Below, in pieces: positions 1-6,102 of a stretch of DNA of 13,827 nucleotides. Numbering within the stretch: position 1 is the first letter of the stretch; every line of letters begins with the position of its first letter. The notes beneath the pieces are model-generated. The model did not search any database, was not told where the DNA came from, and saw only the letters and a program-made list of their open reading frames with translations. The DNA is taken from contig CACXDE010000023.1 in NCBI GenBank assembly GCA_902766305.1, positions 1 to 13,827 of the forward strand, given 5' to 3'. The DNA is from an uncultured Ruminococcus sp. GTDB lineage: Bacteria; Bacillota; Clostridia; Oscillospirales; Acutalibacteraceae. The position numbers were made by a program, and so were the translations under genes.

Positions 1-40
1 GATATTTTTCCCTCAGTTCGTTAAGTCCTGTCCATTCCAT
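1..40 (-). CDS. alaS: Alanyl-tRNA synthetase, N-terminal 13 codons only (runs off window)
   Basis: The minus strand opens with ATG at 40-38 and reads MEWTGLNELREKY before leaving the window. This matches the usual start of bacterial alanyl-tRNA synthetase, which charges tRNA-Ala in the cytoplasm. A GGAG ribosome-binding site (51-54) lies 10 nt upstream of the ATG. The call is supported independently by the T-box leader directly upstream, whose specifier codon is GCU (Ala) and whose tRNA-end-binding UGGU matches a tRNA with discriminator A. Only the N-terminal tip is visible, so no catalytic motif can be checked. Expression should rise when uncharged tRNA-Ala accumulates. The identity rests on the short peptide plus the leader; another alanine-related gene is possible but much less likely. 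Confidence 0.88.
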   Translation of the reverse strand, partial: MEWTGLNELREKY

Positions 41-68
41 TTTAATTTTGCTCCTTTTTATTTTTATT

Positions 69-114
69 AAAAAAACACACGAATCCCTTCATCTTGGGAC
101 GAAAGGATCCGTGT
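69..114 (-). terminator. T-box intrinsic terminator
   Basis: On the minus strand, ACACGGAUCC (114-105) pairs with GGAUUCGUGU (86-77). The stem extends three more pairs inward and is followed by seven U (75-69). The 5' arm overlaps the T-box sequence at 123-111, giving the expected terminator/antiterminator switch. Confidence 0.9.
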
Positions 115-326
115 TACCACCCAAATTGCATACGGATAATCCGTATACCGCTCTAATGACTGTAACGAAGTCAGTACGCTGTACTTTCATACAGAGGCTC
201 CGAGTCAGCCCGAAGGGTCTTTTCACAGGGATATCACACCATTGCTCCCCTCTCTTTAGTGAAGTACCGATCTTTTTCTCATCACAGCCAAAATATCTTG
301 TTTTTAATGATCCGCATGGATCAACC
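69..326 (-). promoter_or_regulatory. T-box riboswitch, alanine-specific, controlling alaS
   Basis: Read on the minus strand, this 5' leader has the T-box elements in order. Near 270-285 is the GAUGAGAAAAAGAUCGGUA stretch at the base of Stem I. An AGAGAG-type bulge follows at about 250-257. The specifier triplet GCU lies at 209-207, followed by a purine and CUCGGAGCC, as is usual in this family. The conserved T-box GGGUGGUAACACG lies at 123-111, with UGGU at 119-116 ready to pair with the ACCA end of uncharged tRNA-Ala. The terminator and its U run follow directly. Family knowledge: uncharged tRNA binding stabilises the antiterminator and allows readthrough into the synthetase gene. The exact Stem II/IIA-B pairing was not worked out. 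Confidence 0.93.
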
Positions 327-332
327 TATATA

Positions 333-360
333 ATTATAACCCATTTTATCTGTTTGTCAA
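333..360 (-). promoter_or_regulatory. Sigma-A-type promoter of the alaS T-box transcript
   Basis: On the minus strand there is a perfect TTGACA (-35, 360-355), a 16-nt spacer, and a perfect TATAAT (-10, 338-333). Transcription should start near 326, just upstream of the T-box Stem I. Confidence 0.88.
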
Positions 361-456
361 GCTAATTCTTCAATTTTACACGAACACACCAGTCTTGCAC
401 TGCTTTCTTCAAAATTCGCAGCTTCTATGAATCACGGGTAGTGCCATTCCGTTTTT

Positions 457-524
457 GTTTCACCAAAGATAATATTTATTGCTGCCAACTATAATTTTAC
501 CCTTAGCTTACCGCTGGGTGAAAC
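457..524 (-). repeat. MITE-like short element with 8-bp terminal inverted repeats
   Basis: GTTTCACC (457-464) and GGTGAAAC (517-524) are exact inverted repeats bounding 52 bp. On the minus strand the interior includes a 26-nt stretch (506-481) that recurs with 24/26 identity on the plus strand at 1093-1118, on the other side of mazF. No protein is encoded. The small size and terminal repeats suggest a non-autonomous repeat family member. No target-site duplication was established. Confidence 0.5.
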
Positions 525-652
525 CCTTTGTTTAAAAAAAGTTTATCCCCCAGACCCCCTTCCTAAAAAAACTATATTTTGAAGCTGTATCCTTTACGGC
601 TGTCAATACATTTTTTCTATAGATCAAGCATATATTATATTAAAGATGATTA

Positions 653-680
653 TTCTGACAGAAGCGGGACAAAATATAAT
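653..680 (+). promoter_or_regulatory. Possible promoter of mazF
   Basis: A perfect TATAAT (-10) at 675-680 lies 36 bp before the mazF start. The only -35 candidate at suitable spacing is TTCTGA (653-658, 16-nt spacer), which is weak. A GGAG at 702-705 is the likely ribosome-binding site, 11 nt before ATG. Confidence 0.35.
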
Positions 681-716
681 CAGCACACAATTCAAAAAAT
701 CGGAGCGTGAAAAGCT

Positions 717-1073
717 ATGTTGATACGCAGAGGCGACATCTATTACGCCGATCTCAGTCCGGTGGTCGGCTCAGAACAGGGGGGAGTACGTCCTGTACTT
801 ATAATTCAGAACAATGTGGGGAACAAATACAGTCCTACCGTAATTGCGGCTGCAATCACCAGCAGAGGTACAAAGGCTGATCTGCCAACGCATATACGTC
901 TGTACGCAGATAACAGCGGCTTATCCAAGGACAGTGTTGTACTGCTTGAACAGATACGTACAATTGACAAAAAACGTCTTAAGGAAAAAATGGGAACTCT
1001 TGGCGCATATGATATGAATAAGGTCAATGAAGCACTGTCTATAAGTTTCGGTCTTAATACAGCACAGGGATGA
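717..1073 (+). CDS. mazF: MazF/NdoA-type mRNA interferase (toxin), no adjacent antitoxin
   Basis: This 118-residue protein starts [20 protein letters not shown] and carries [12 protein letters not shown] (21-32) and [13 protein letters not shown] (76-88), very close to Bacillus subtilis NdoA/EndoA, which is about the same length. The residues needed for RNA cleavage in that family, Arg25 and Thr48, are both present at these positions. The known role is ribosome-independent cleavage of single-stranded mRNA at a short sequence; the B. subtilis enzyme recognises UACAU. The full length and intact catalytic pair suggest an active enzyme. In Bacilli the antitoxin gene lies directly upstream, often after alr. 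Here the preceding 350 bp encode no such protein, and the next gene downstream is spoIIGA. A 10-bp inverted repeat follows the stop. The start codon is fixed by alignment to the family, and a GGAG lies 11 nt upstream. Confidence 0.93.
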   Translation: MLIRRGDIYYADLSPVVGSEQGGVRPVLIIQNNVGNKYSPTVIAAAITSRGTKADLPTHIRLYADNSGLSKDSVVLLEQIRTIDKKRLKEKMGTLGAYDMNKVNEALSISFGLNTAQG

Positions 1074-1075
1074 TG

Positions 1076-1106
1076 AATTTTACACAGACACACTAAGTGT
1101 AAAATT
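1076..1106. repeat. 10-bp perfect inverted repeat just after mazF
   Basis: AATTTTACAC (1076-1085) and GTGTAAAATT (1097-1106) are exact inverted repeats separated by 11 nt, starting 3 bp after the mazF stop. There is no downstream T run, so it is a poor intrinsic terminator. It may be a stem that protects the mRNA 3' end or a protein-binding dyad. The right arm overlaps the 26-nt repeat at 1093-1118. Confidence 0.6.
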
Positions 1107-1118
1107 ATAATTGGCAGC
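1093..1118 (+). repeat. Right-hand copy of the 26-nt repeat flanking mazF
   Basis: Begins CTAAGTGTAAAATTATAA and ends TTGGCAGC. It matches minus-strand 506-481 at 24 of 26 positions. Weaker similarity continues beyond both ends, for example CTTTG followed by A-rich sequence on the 3' side. The two copies point outward from mazF. Confidence 0.65.
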
Positions 1119-1120
1119 GT

Positions 1121-1219
1121 TGTCAAAAACTTTGCTAAAAGAAAAAAGCCTCACATTAAGGGTCCGGCGGCTCGCCGGCACATGAAAAGACAAATTTATT
1201 TGTTTCAATGGTGTATAAT
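1121..1219 (+). promoter_or_regulatory. Possible spoIIG promoter region with a Spo0A-box-like site
   Basis: A TATAAT lies at 1214-1219, 60 bp before the spoIIGA start, with no recognisable -35 at 16-18 bp. TGTCAAA at 1121-1127 matches the 0A box TGTCGAA at 6 of 7 positions, about 100 bp before the predicted start point. Known biology: spoIIG in Bacillus is transcribed by sigma-A with phosphorylated Spo0A and a poor, badly spaced -35. A 6-bp GC-rich hairpin (CCGGCG/CGCCGG, 1164-1178) lies between the two sites. A single near-match is weak evidence. Confidence 0.3.
1164..1178. repeat. GC-rich perfect hairpin
   Basis: CCGGCG (1164-1169), a 3-nt loop, and CGCCGG (1173-1178). It is unusually GC-rich for this AT-rich gap between mazF and spoIIGA. 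It could be part of a dispersed repeat related to the palindromes after sigE. Confidence 0.5.
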
Positions 1220-1278
1220 TACTTACGGTGACAAAACAGAAATATCCAGATCATATGAAGGCAAAAAGGTGTGATAGG

Positions 1279-2106
1279 ATGAATACCATATACCTTGATG
1301 TATTGTTTTGCGTAAATTTCATTATTGATTACCTGCTGCTGCTTTTTGTCAAGACCTTTCTTTCACTGCCGTGCCGTTTGAGGCGGCTTCTGCTCGGTGC
1401 TGCTGTCGGAGGCATCATGTCATTTGTCATCCTTTTGCCGCCGCTGCCGTCAGGATTATCTATTCTGATAAGCTTTGCCGGCGCATCTGTGGTGGTAGGT
1501 GCAGCCTTTTCGCCGCTTTCAGTCAGGTGTTTTTTCAAGGCAGCAGCAGCATTTTTCTTATCCGGATTTGCTTACTGCGGAATAATGATGGCAATATGGA
1601 CAATATTCTCATCAGATAATATTCTTATCCGAAATTCAAGCGTATATATAGGTATTTCTCCGACAATGCTTGTTGTCACCGCTTTGTTCAGTTATGCAGT
1701 CCTTCGGGTGATAATGAGGATCACCGGCAGAGGTAAGATCACCTCTGATTTTTGTACTGTTATAGTAGAATTTGGCACAGAAAAGGTTACTCTGAATGCA
1801 AAAATCGACACCGGCAATACTTTGAAAGAGCCATTTTCAGGCTTGCCTGTAATAGTTGCTGTAAATGGAGCGTGTAAAAATTTATCCTTGTTTAAAGATA
1901 CTGATATAAATAAATTAGCGCCCGGACTAAGGATCATTCCTTTTACCTCTGTCGGCGGAAAAGGTTTGATCCCTGCCGGACGGCCGGACAATGTTATAAT
2001 AAAGCATTCCGGTATCAGCCGGTCTGCCTGCGCATATCTTGCAGTTTGTGACGACTCACTTATCACTGATTCTGTACAGGCGTTAGTTCCGGCAGAAATT
2101 ATATGA
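1279..2106 (+). CDS. spoIIGA: SpoIIGA, membrane aspartic protease that processes pro-sigma-E
   Basis: A 276-residue protein whose first half holds about five hydrophobic membrane segments (roughly residues 4-25, 33-55, 57-75, 80-107 and 120-145) and whose second half is soluble. The aspartic-protease signature AKIDTGNTLKEP has Asp177 as the catalytic residue, matching Asp183 of B. subtilis SpoIIGA. The C-terminus ALVPAEII resembles the family end. Its known role is to cleave the pro-peptide from SigE in the mother-cell membrane at the asymmetric septum, activated by SpoIIR. The ATG at 1279 is preferred over GTG 1228 and ATG 1255 because AAAAGGTG lies 7 nt upstream and the protein then starts MNTIYLDVLFC, like homologues. 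It is about 30 residues shorter than the Bacillus protein. sigE follows after 36 bp, so the two should be cotranscribed. Confidence 0.93.
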   Translation: MNTIYLDVLFCVNFIIDYLLLLFVKTFLSLPCRLRRLLLGAAVGGIMSFVILLPPLPSGLSILISFAGASVVVGAAFSPLSVRCFFKAAAAFFLSGFAYCGIMMAIWTIFSSDNILIRNSSVYIGISPTMLVVTALFSYAVLRVIMRITGRGKITSDFCTVIVEFGTEKVTLNAKIDTGNTLKEPFSGLPVIVAVNGACKNLSLFKDTDINKLAPGLRIIPFTSVGGKGLIPAGRPDNVIIKHSGISRSACAYLAVCDDSLITDSVQALVPAEII

Positions 2107-2142
2107 CGGATTTGTTTATAAAAGCTTTGAAAGGATGATCTT

Positions 2143-2844
2143 ATGATACGTTTGGATAAAATCAGAGAGATACTCAGCGGCTTTGAGGGGATATTTTACA
2201 TAAACGGTCCCGAAACGCTTCCTCCGCCGCTTGAAAGTTCAGAAGAAGCAGAAGTACTTAAAATGATTTCCGATGGAAGAGAGGATCTTCGTGATGTGCT
2301 GATAACACACAATCTTAGACTTGTTGTATACATCGCAAAGAAATTTGAATCCTCAGGCGTAAACGTGGAAGACCTTATCTCTATAGGAACAATCGGACTT
2401 ATCAAGGCAGTAAATACCTTCCGTCCGGAAAAAAATATCAAATTAGCGACTTATGCTTCAAGATGTATAGAAAACGAAATACTGATGTTTCTAAGAAAAA
2501 GCACCCAGCTGAAAAACGAAATATCCCTTGATGAGCCTATCAATGTAGATTATGACGGCAATGAACTTCTTGTTGCCGATACCCTTGGAAGCGATGCGGA
2601 TACAGTAAATATTCACATTGAAAAAGAATCCGAACACCGGCAGCTATACAGTGCGGTCAACAGGCTTGGCGGAAGAGAACTAAAAATAATGGAGCTTCGT
2701 TTTGGACTGAACGGTGAAAAAGCCCATACCCAGAAAGAGGTCGCTGATATCCTCGGAATATCACAGTCTTATATTTCAAGGCTTGAAAAAAAGATCATCC
2801 GGCGGCTTCGCTGTGAAATGTCTGACCAGCCAAAAAGCGCATAA
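2143..2844 (+). CDS. sigE: RNA polymerase sporulation sigma factor SigE (pro-form)
   Basis: A 233-residue sigma-70-family protein. A short pro-region (about residues 1-18) precedes [12 protein letters not shown], the equivalent of YYIGGSEALPPP in B. subtilis. Region 2 follows (55-120), including [31 protein letters not shown] and [15 protein letters not shown]. Region 4 carries the helix-turn-helix [20 protein letters not shown] (195-214). After cleavage by SpoIIGA it directs early mother-cell genes. The pro-region is about nine residues shorter than in Bacillus. The start cannot be moved upstream because an in-frame TGA lies at 2128-2130; AAGGA (2131-2135) is the ribosome-binding site. The sigG gene that often follows is absent: a palindrome cluster and an opposite-strand gene come next. 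Confidence 0.95.
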   Translation: MIRLDKIREILSGFEGIFYINGPETLPPPLESSEEAEVLKMISDGREDLRDVLITHNLRLVVYIAKKFESSGVNVEDLISIGTIGLIKAVNTFRPEKNIKLATYASRCIENEILMFLRKSTQLKNEISLDEPINVDYDGNELLVADTLGSDADTVNIHIEKESEHRQLYSAVNRLGGRELKIMELRFGLNGEKAHTQKEVADILGISQSYISRLEKKIIRRLRCEMSDQPKSA

Positions 2845-3227
2845 TACGGAACAGACAATTTGCATATACGTTCCTTGATTATACGATTCGGCTGTATTCT
2901 GCCGCACGAACAGCAGAGAAAAATTAAAAGTTTCGCTCAAGCCTTTTCAAAGGCTTGCAGGACCAGGGCAGCACCCTGGTCGCTGCGGAGCAGCGAAACA
3001 AACGTCAAAATCCCTCGGCAAGGGGTGAATTTAAAAACAGTCCGGTGGACTGTTTTTAAAAAGGGGACGCCCTGGGAAAGAGGGCGTCCCCTTGCATCGT
3101 TCATAAAGAAGACTGACTCACTGCCGTAAGGCTGTGAACCTTATAATTTGCAAATTAAAAAATAACAGCTTTTACATCGTAAATACATAGGGATAATACG
3201 CTTTCTTGGTACGACAGCCCCATTTTT
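2845..3227. other. Gene-free stretch after sigE, occupied by palindromic repeats
   Basis: About 380 bp between sigE and the convergent deacetylase gene. Most of 2938-3093 is five consecutive perfect inverted repeats. An 89-codon reading frame crosses it (2860-3129) but is read straight through the palindromes, lacks a ribosome-binding site and is not believed. No standard U-run terminator for sigE was found. Position 3145-3156 is a 12-bp palindrome (AATTTGCAAATT) of unknown meaning. Confidence 0.6.
2938..3093. repeat. Cluster of five perfect inverted repeats (REP/MITE-like)
   Basis: In order: CAAGCCTTT/AAAGGCTTG (2938-2957, 9 bp); GACCAGGG/CCCTGGTC (2961-2981, 8 bp); CGCTGC/GCAGCG (2981-2995, 6 bp); a 14-bp stem (3030-3043 with 3047-3060, core ACAGTCC-GGT-GGACTGT); and a 13-bp stem, AAGGGGACGCCCT/AGGGCGTCCCCTT (3061-3093). 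All arms match exactly. The spacing is tight and none is followed by a T run. This looks like a composite intergenic repeat element of the kind seen many times in Ruminococcus-type genomes (recollection, not checked), or a highly folded RNA segment. The last stem could still pause or end transcription from either side. Confidence 0.75.
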
Positions 3228-4688
3228 TTAATCCTCAGATTTTTTGTTGTTCAGGTTATCCATATTCTTTACGAATTTATACTCTGTTCCGGGTACAGGG
3301 AGTGCGCCTGTCTTTGCGATAACAAGCTGACGGCAGGTAACGATCTGAAAGCCTCTTGATTTCAGCTCCGGCACTATCTTTGCAACTGCCTCAGCTGTAC
3401 AATCATATACCTCATGCAGACGGACAATATCCCCGTCTTTAACATTCTTCATAACATTGTCATATATCTTGTCGGCATCCTTCTCTTTCCAGTCACCTGA
3501 ATCAATCGTCCAGTTATATGCCGGAATCCTCTCCTGCTTGCAAAGTGAAAGCACCTCTTTAGGAGTATCTCCTCCGGTTGTGCGGAAGGCTGTAGGTCTT
3601 CTGCCCGATACCTTTTTGATCTCTTCGCTCGCCTTTGTTATTTCCTCCAGATTTACTTCAGTACCGTATTTATTATGAGCCCATGTATGATTGCCAAGCT
3701 CCATACCAAGCTCTACCTTTCTTTTAAGATTGTCTGAATGTCCGGCTATATTCGCGCCTATCATGAAGAAAGTCGCCTTTGCGTTGTTTTCTTCAAGTAC
3801 GTCAAGTATCTGCTCGCTTGCATCCCATCCGGGACCGTCATCAAATGTCAGCGCTACCATAGGCTTGTCAGGATCAATTATTTCGTCAGGAGTATTTCCC
3901 ACCGGATCTGCTGAAACTGTATATACCTCGCTTGCGCTTTCATACTTTTCTCCGTTGCTGAGAATATAAGCGCACACTCTGAAATCATATTCCTGGTACA
4001 TTTCAACATTGCTGAATTTTGCACTGCAACTGATACCGCCTGGTATATTCTGGCTGTCTCCTGTCGCAAAATTCTTATTATCCGCTTTCTTGTAATCGAC
4101 TCTGAATCCGGCGGCTTTCTCATTAGGAGTCCATTCTATCTTTATGCTTCCGTCCGAATCCGTACTCAGTGCAGTAACAGACGGCTTTGAAGGCAGTGTA
4201 AACGTTTTTATTATGCTATAGTCAGAAGTATATTCATTGCTTCCGAAATAAGGAGTCACATACAGGCTGTAGGTTTCTCCCTGTTCAAGACCTTCAACGG
4301 TACATTTTGTCTCTTTAGAATCCTGCTCCACCTTATATGTGTCGGACTGCGGATGCTTTACATACACCTTGTAGCCTTCTGCACTGTTTGTTTTTTTCCA
4401 CTTCAAAGAGACACTTTTTTCAGTCGTGCCGACTACTTCAACACCTTCAACAGCTGTCAGCTGTACAGCAGCCGCATTATCTGATGAACCGGCTGAAGAA
4501 TTTCCACTCTTGTCCGGATCGCCGGAAACTCCGCTGTCTCTGGCAATGATTATCACTACAGTCACTATTGCGATCAGAATAACTGCAATCGTTGTTATGG
4601 ACAAAATAAGCTTTGTCGTATCCATCTCCGAAAAAAACTCTATAATCTTCGGTTTCTTTTTGCGTTTAATTCTTCTTGTCTGCCCCAT
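3228..4688 (-). CDS. Membrane-anchored FnIII polysaccharide deacetylase (CE4, NodB domain)
   Basis: A 486-residue envelope protein. The basic N-terminus (TRRIKRKKKPK) and one membrane segment (27-49) form a signal anchor, so the rest should lie outside the cell. After a Ser/Gly/Asp-rich linker come two fibronectin type III domains (about 76-163 and 168-260) and a NodB/CE4 domain (276-465). The catalytic motifs are TFDDGP (Asp283, Asp284), HTWAH (metal His334 and His338), FRTTGG (motif 3), DSGDW (motif 4) and RLHEV (motif 5). The family removes N- or O-acetyl groups from peptidoglycan or other glycans; the substrate is not evident. Motif 3 has RTTGG where RxPYG is commoner. ATG 4688 is preferred to GTG 4730 because AAGGGAG (4702-4696) lies 7 nt upstream. 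It is monocistronic: the dapL terminator precedes it and sigE converges on it. Confidence 0.9.
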   Translation of the reverse strand: MGQTRRIKRKKKPKIIEFFSEMDTTKLILSITTIAVILIAIVTVVIIIARDSGVSGDPDKSGNSSAGSSDNAAAVQLTAVEGVEVVGTTEKSVSLKWKKTNSAEGYKVYVKHPQSDTYKVEQDSKETKCTVEGLEQGETYSLYVTPYFGSNEYTSDYSIIKTFTLPSKPSVTALSTDSDGSIKIEWTPNEKAAGFRVDYKKADNKNFATGDSQNIPGGISCSAKFSNVEMYQEYDFRVCAYILSNGEKYESASEVYTVSADPVGNTPDEIIDPDKPMVALTFDDGPGWDASEQILDVLEENNAKATFFMIGANIAGHSDNLKRKVELGMELGNHTWAHNKYGTEVNLEEITKASEEIKKVSGRRPTAFRTTGGDTPKEVLSLCKQERIPAYNWTIDSGDWKEKDADKIYDNVMKNVKDGDIVRLHEVYDCTAEAVAKIVPELKSRGFQIVTCRQLVIAKTGALPVPGTEYKFVKNMDNLNNKKSED

Positions 4689-4734
4689 ATATACACTCCC
4701 TTGTAAAATCTTGCTTATTTTTCCGGTCACTGAA

Positions 4735-4798
4735 ATTATACCGGATTTTTATATTATACTACTTTTGTTACGTTCTGATTATTCTTAAAAAGAATAAT
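4735..4798 (-). promoter_or_regulatory. Putative promoter/operator region of the deacetylase gene
   Basis: Two minus-strand TATAAT hexamers occur, at 4758-4753 and 4740-4735, neither with a good -35. Just upstream is a perfect 9-bp inverted repeat, ATTATTCTT/AAGAATAAT, with a 3-nt centre (4778-4798), placed where an operator or upstream element would sit for the first hexamer. An own promoter is expected because a terminator separates this gene from dapL. Confidence 0.35.
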
Positions 4799-4821
4799 TA
4801 CAGCATTGTTATATACAGACT

Positions 4822-4859
4822 AAAAAAGGACTGCCGCATAAAAACACAACAATCCTTTT
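4822..4859 (-). terminator. Intrinsic terminator after dapL
   Basis: On the minus strand, AAAAGGAUUG (4859-4850) pairs with CAGUCCUUUU (4833-4824). This is a 10-bp stem with one G-U pair, merging into six U (4827-4822). It begins 12 bp after the dapL stop. Confidence 0.85.
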
Positions 4860-4871
4860 AAAACTGATTAA

Positions 4872-6071
4872 TTATTTTGAATACATAGCCGTCTCAGCAA
4901 AAAGCTTTTTAAGTCTCTCAACCGCCGTAATTGTTTTTTCTCTGTCGCCGAACGATGTAAGACGGAAGAAGCCCTCGCCGTTTTTGCCGAAGCCTGCACC
5001 AGGAGTTCCTACAACATTAGCCTTAGTCAGAAGAAGATCGAAAAATTCCCATGATCCCATTCCCTTCGGACATTCAAGCCAGATGTAAGGTGAATTTTTT
5101 CCGCCGGTATAATATATGCCAAGCTCATCAAGTGCGTCAGAAATAATCCTTGCATTCTCCTGATAATAACGTATATTCTCTCTTATCTGATTCTGCCCCT
5201 CTTCGCTGAATACAGCAGCAGCAGCGCACTGAACAGGCCATGAAACACCGTTGAATTTTGTTGCCTGTCTGCGGTACCAGAGCTTATATATGTTATGTCC
5301 GTCACGCTCAAGCTCCTTCGGTATAACAGTATATCCGCATCTTGTGCCTGTGAAGCCTGCTGTCTTTGAAAGAGAACAAAATTCTATTGCACATTTTTTT
5401 GCGCCCTCAACTGCAAATATCGTTCTCGGAACATCCTCAGTTACAAAAGCTTCATAAGCACTATCATACAGGATAACAGCGTCATTCTTCAAAGCATAAT
5501 CTATCCACGCTTTAAGCTCCTCTGCTGTATAAGCAGCACCTGTAGGATTATTCGGCGAACACAGATAAATGATATCAGCATGTACGCTTTCATCCGGCAT
5601 AGCCTTGAAGTTATTTGACTTATTGCAGTCAGCATATATTATTTTCCTGCCTGACATTATGTTTGAATCCACATAAACAGGATAAACCGGATCAGTAACA
5701 AGGACTGTATTATCCTTATCAAAAATATCTCCTATATTGCCGCAGTCGGATTTAGCGCCGTCCGATATAAGTACCTCGTCAGCTGAAATATCCGCGCCAA
5801 GCTTCTTATAATAATCTGACACTGCCTCTCTTACAAAAGCATAGCCTTCATAATCAGGATATCCCTTGAATGTTTCCTTTGCCGAAAGATCATCTGCACC
5901 CTTCTTCATAGCGTCAATAACGACAGGTGCAAGAGGAAGTGTTACATCTCCGATACCAAGACGTATAACATCCTTATCAGGATTTTTTTCACGATAGTCC
6001 TGAACTCTTTTTGCTATCTCAGCAAAAAGATAATTCGGAACAAGATTGTCAAAATTACTGTTAATTTTCAT
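4872..6071 (-). CDS. dapL: LL-diaminopimelate aminotransferase
   Basis: A 399-residue fold-type I PLP aminotransferase. It starts MKINSNFDNLVPNYLF, followed by RLGIGDVTLPLAP (37-49) and GYPDYEG (70-76), hallmarks of the DapL family. SPNNPTG (172-178) and YDSAYEAF (202-209) follow. The PLP-binding lysine is Lys236 in SLSKTAGFTGTRCGY, the same number as in the chlamydial enzyme. The reaction converts tetrahydrodipicolinate to LL-diaminopimelate with glutamate as amino donor, bypassing the acetylase/succinylase steps, and feeds lysine and peptidoglycan synthesis in the cytoplasm. ATG 6071 is chosen over ATG 6077 because the GAGGGGG site then has an 8-nt spacing. Its start is 31 bp after the stop of the LRR/Big_2 gene with no terminator between, so the two are probably cotranscribed. 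Confidence 0.95.
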   Translation of the reverse strand: MKINSNFDNLVPNYLFAEIAKRVQDYREKNPDKDVIRLGIGDVTLPLAPVVIDAMKKGADDLSAKETFKGYPDYEGYAFVREAVSDYYKKLGADISADEVLISDGAKSDCGNIGDIFDKDNTVLVTDPVYPVYVDSNIMSGRKIIYADCNKSNNFKAMPDESVHADIIYLCSPNNPTGAAYTAEELKAWIDYALKNDAVILYDSAYEAFVTEDVPRTIFAVEGAKKCAIEFCSLSKTAGFTGTRCGYTVIPKELERDGHNIYKLWYRRQATKFNGVSWPVQCAAAAVFSEEGQNQIRENIRYYQENARIISDALDELGIYYTGGKNSPYIWLECPKGMGSWEFFDLLLTKANVVGTPGAGFGKNGEGFFRLTSFGDREKTITAVERLKKLFAETAMYSK

Positions 6072-6102
6072 AATCATTTCCCCCTCATATTACACTGATA
6101 TT

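Larger units (their letters stand above)
361..716. other. Gene-free stretch between the alaS promoter and mazF
   Basis: About 355 bp with no convincing gene. It holds a 68-bp element bounded by 8-bp inverted repeats (457-524), which contains the minus-strand copy of a 26-nt repeat (481-506). It also holds a C-rich tract (546-562) and a TATAAT at 675-680. The only ORF touching mazF is 25 codons (646-723, starting MIILTEAG) with no ribosome-binding site; it does not look like a MazE-type antitoxin. Confidence 0.6.

Noticed and set aside
48..365. A 105-codon plus-strand reading frame at the left end
   Set aside because: It lies antisense across the T-box leader and promoter of alaS; its sequence is explained by those RNA elements.
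646..723. A 25-codon ORF ending inside the mazF start, considered as a MazE-type antitoxin
   Set aside because: Too short, no ribosome-binding site, no ribbon-helix-helix or AbrB-like sequence, and the presumed -10 lies inside it.
1076..1106. Hairpin after mazF as a standard terminator
   Set aside because: No T run follows the stem on either strand, so it is listed only as an inverted repeat.
806..1126. 106-codon minus-strand reading frame opposite mazF
   Set aside because: Antisense to a strongly conserved gene; composition is that of an opposite-strand shadow.
717..2844. mazF, spoIIGA and sigE as one functional operon
   Set aside because: A 205-bp gap with repeats, a hairpin and a possible new promoter separates mazF from spoIIGA; adjacency alone is not enough.
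2860..3129. 89-codon reading frame after sigE
   Set aside because: It is translated palindrome sequence, without a ribosome-binding site; the repeats explain it better.
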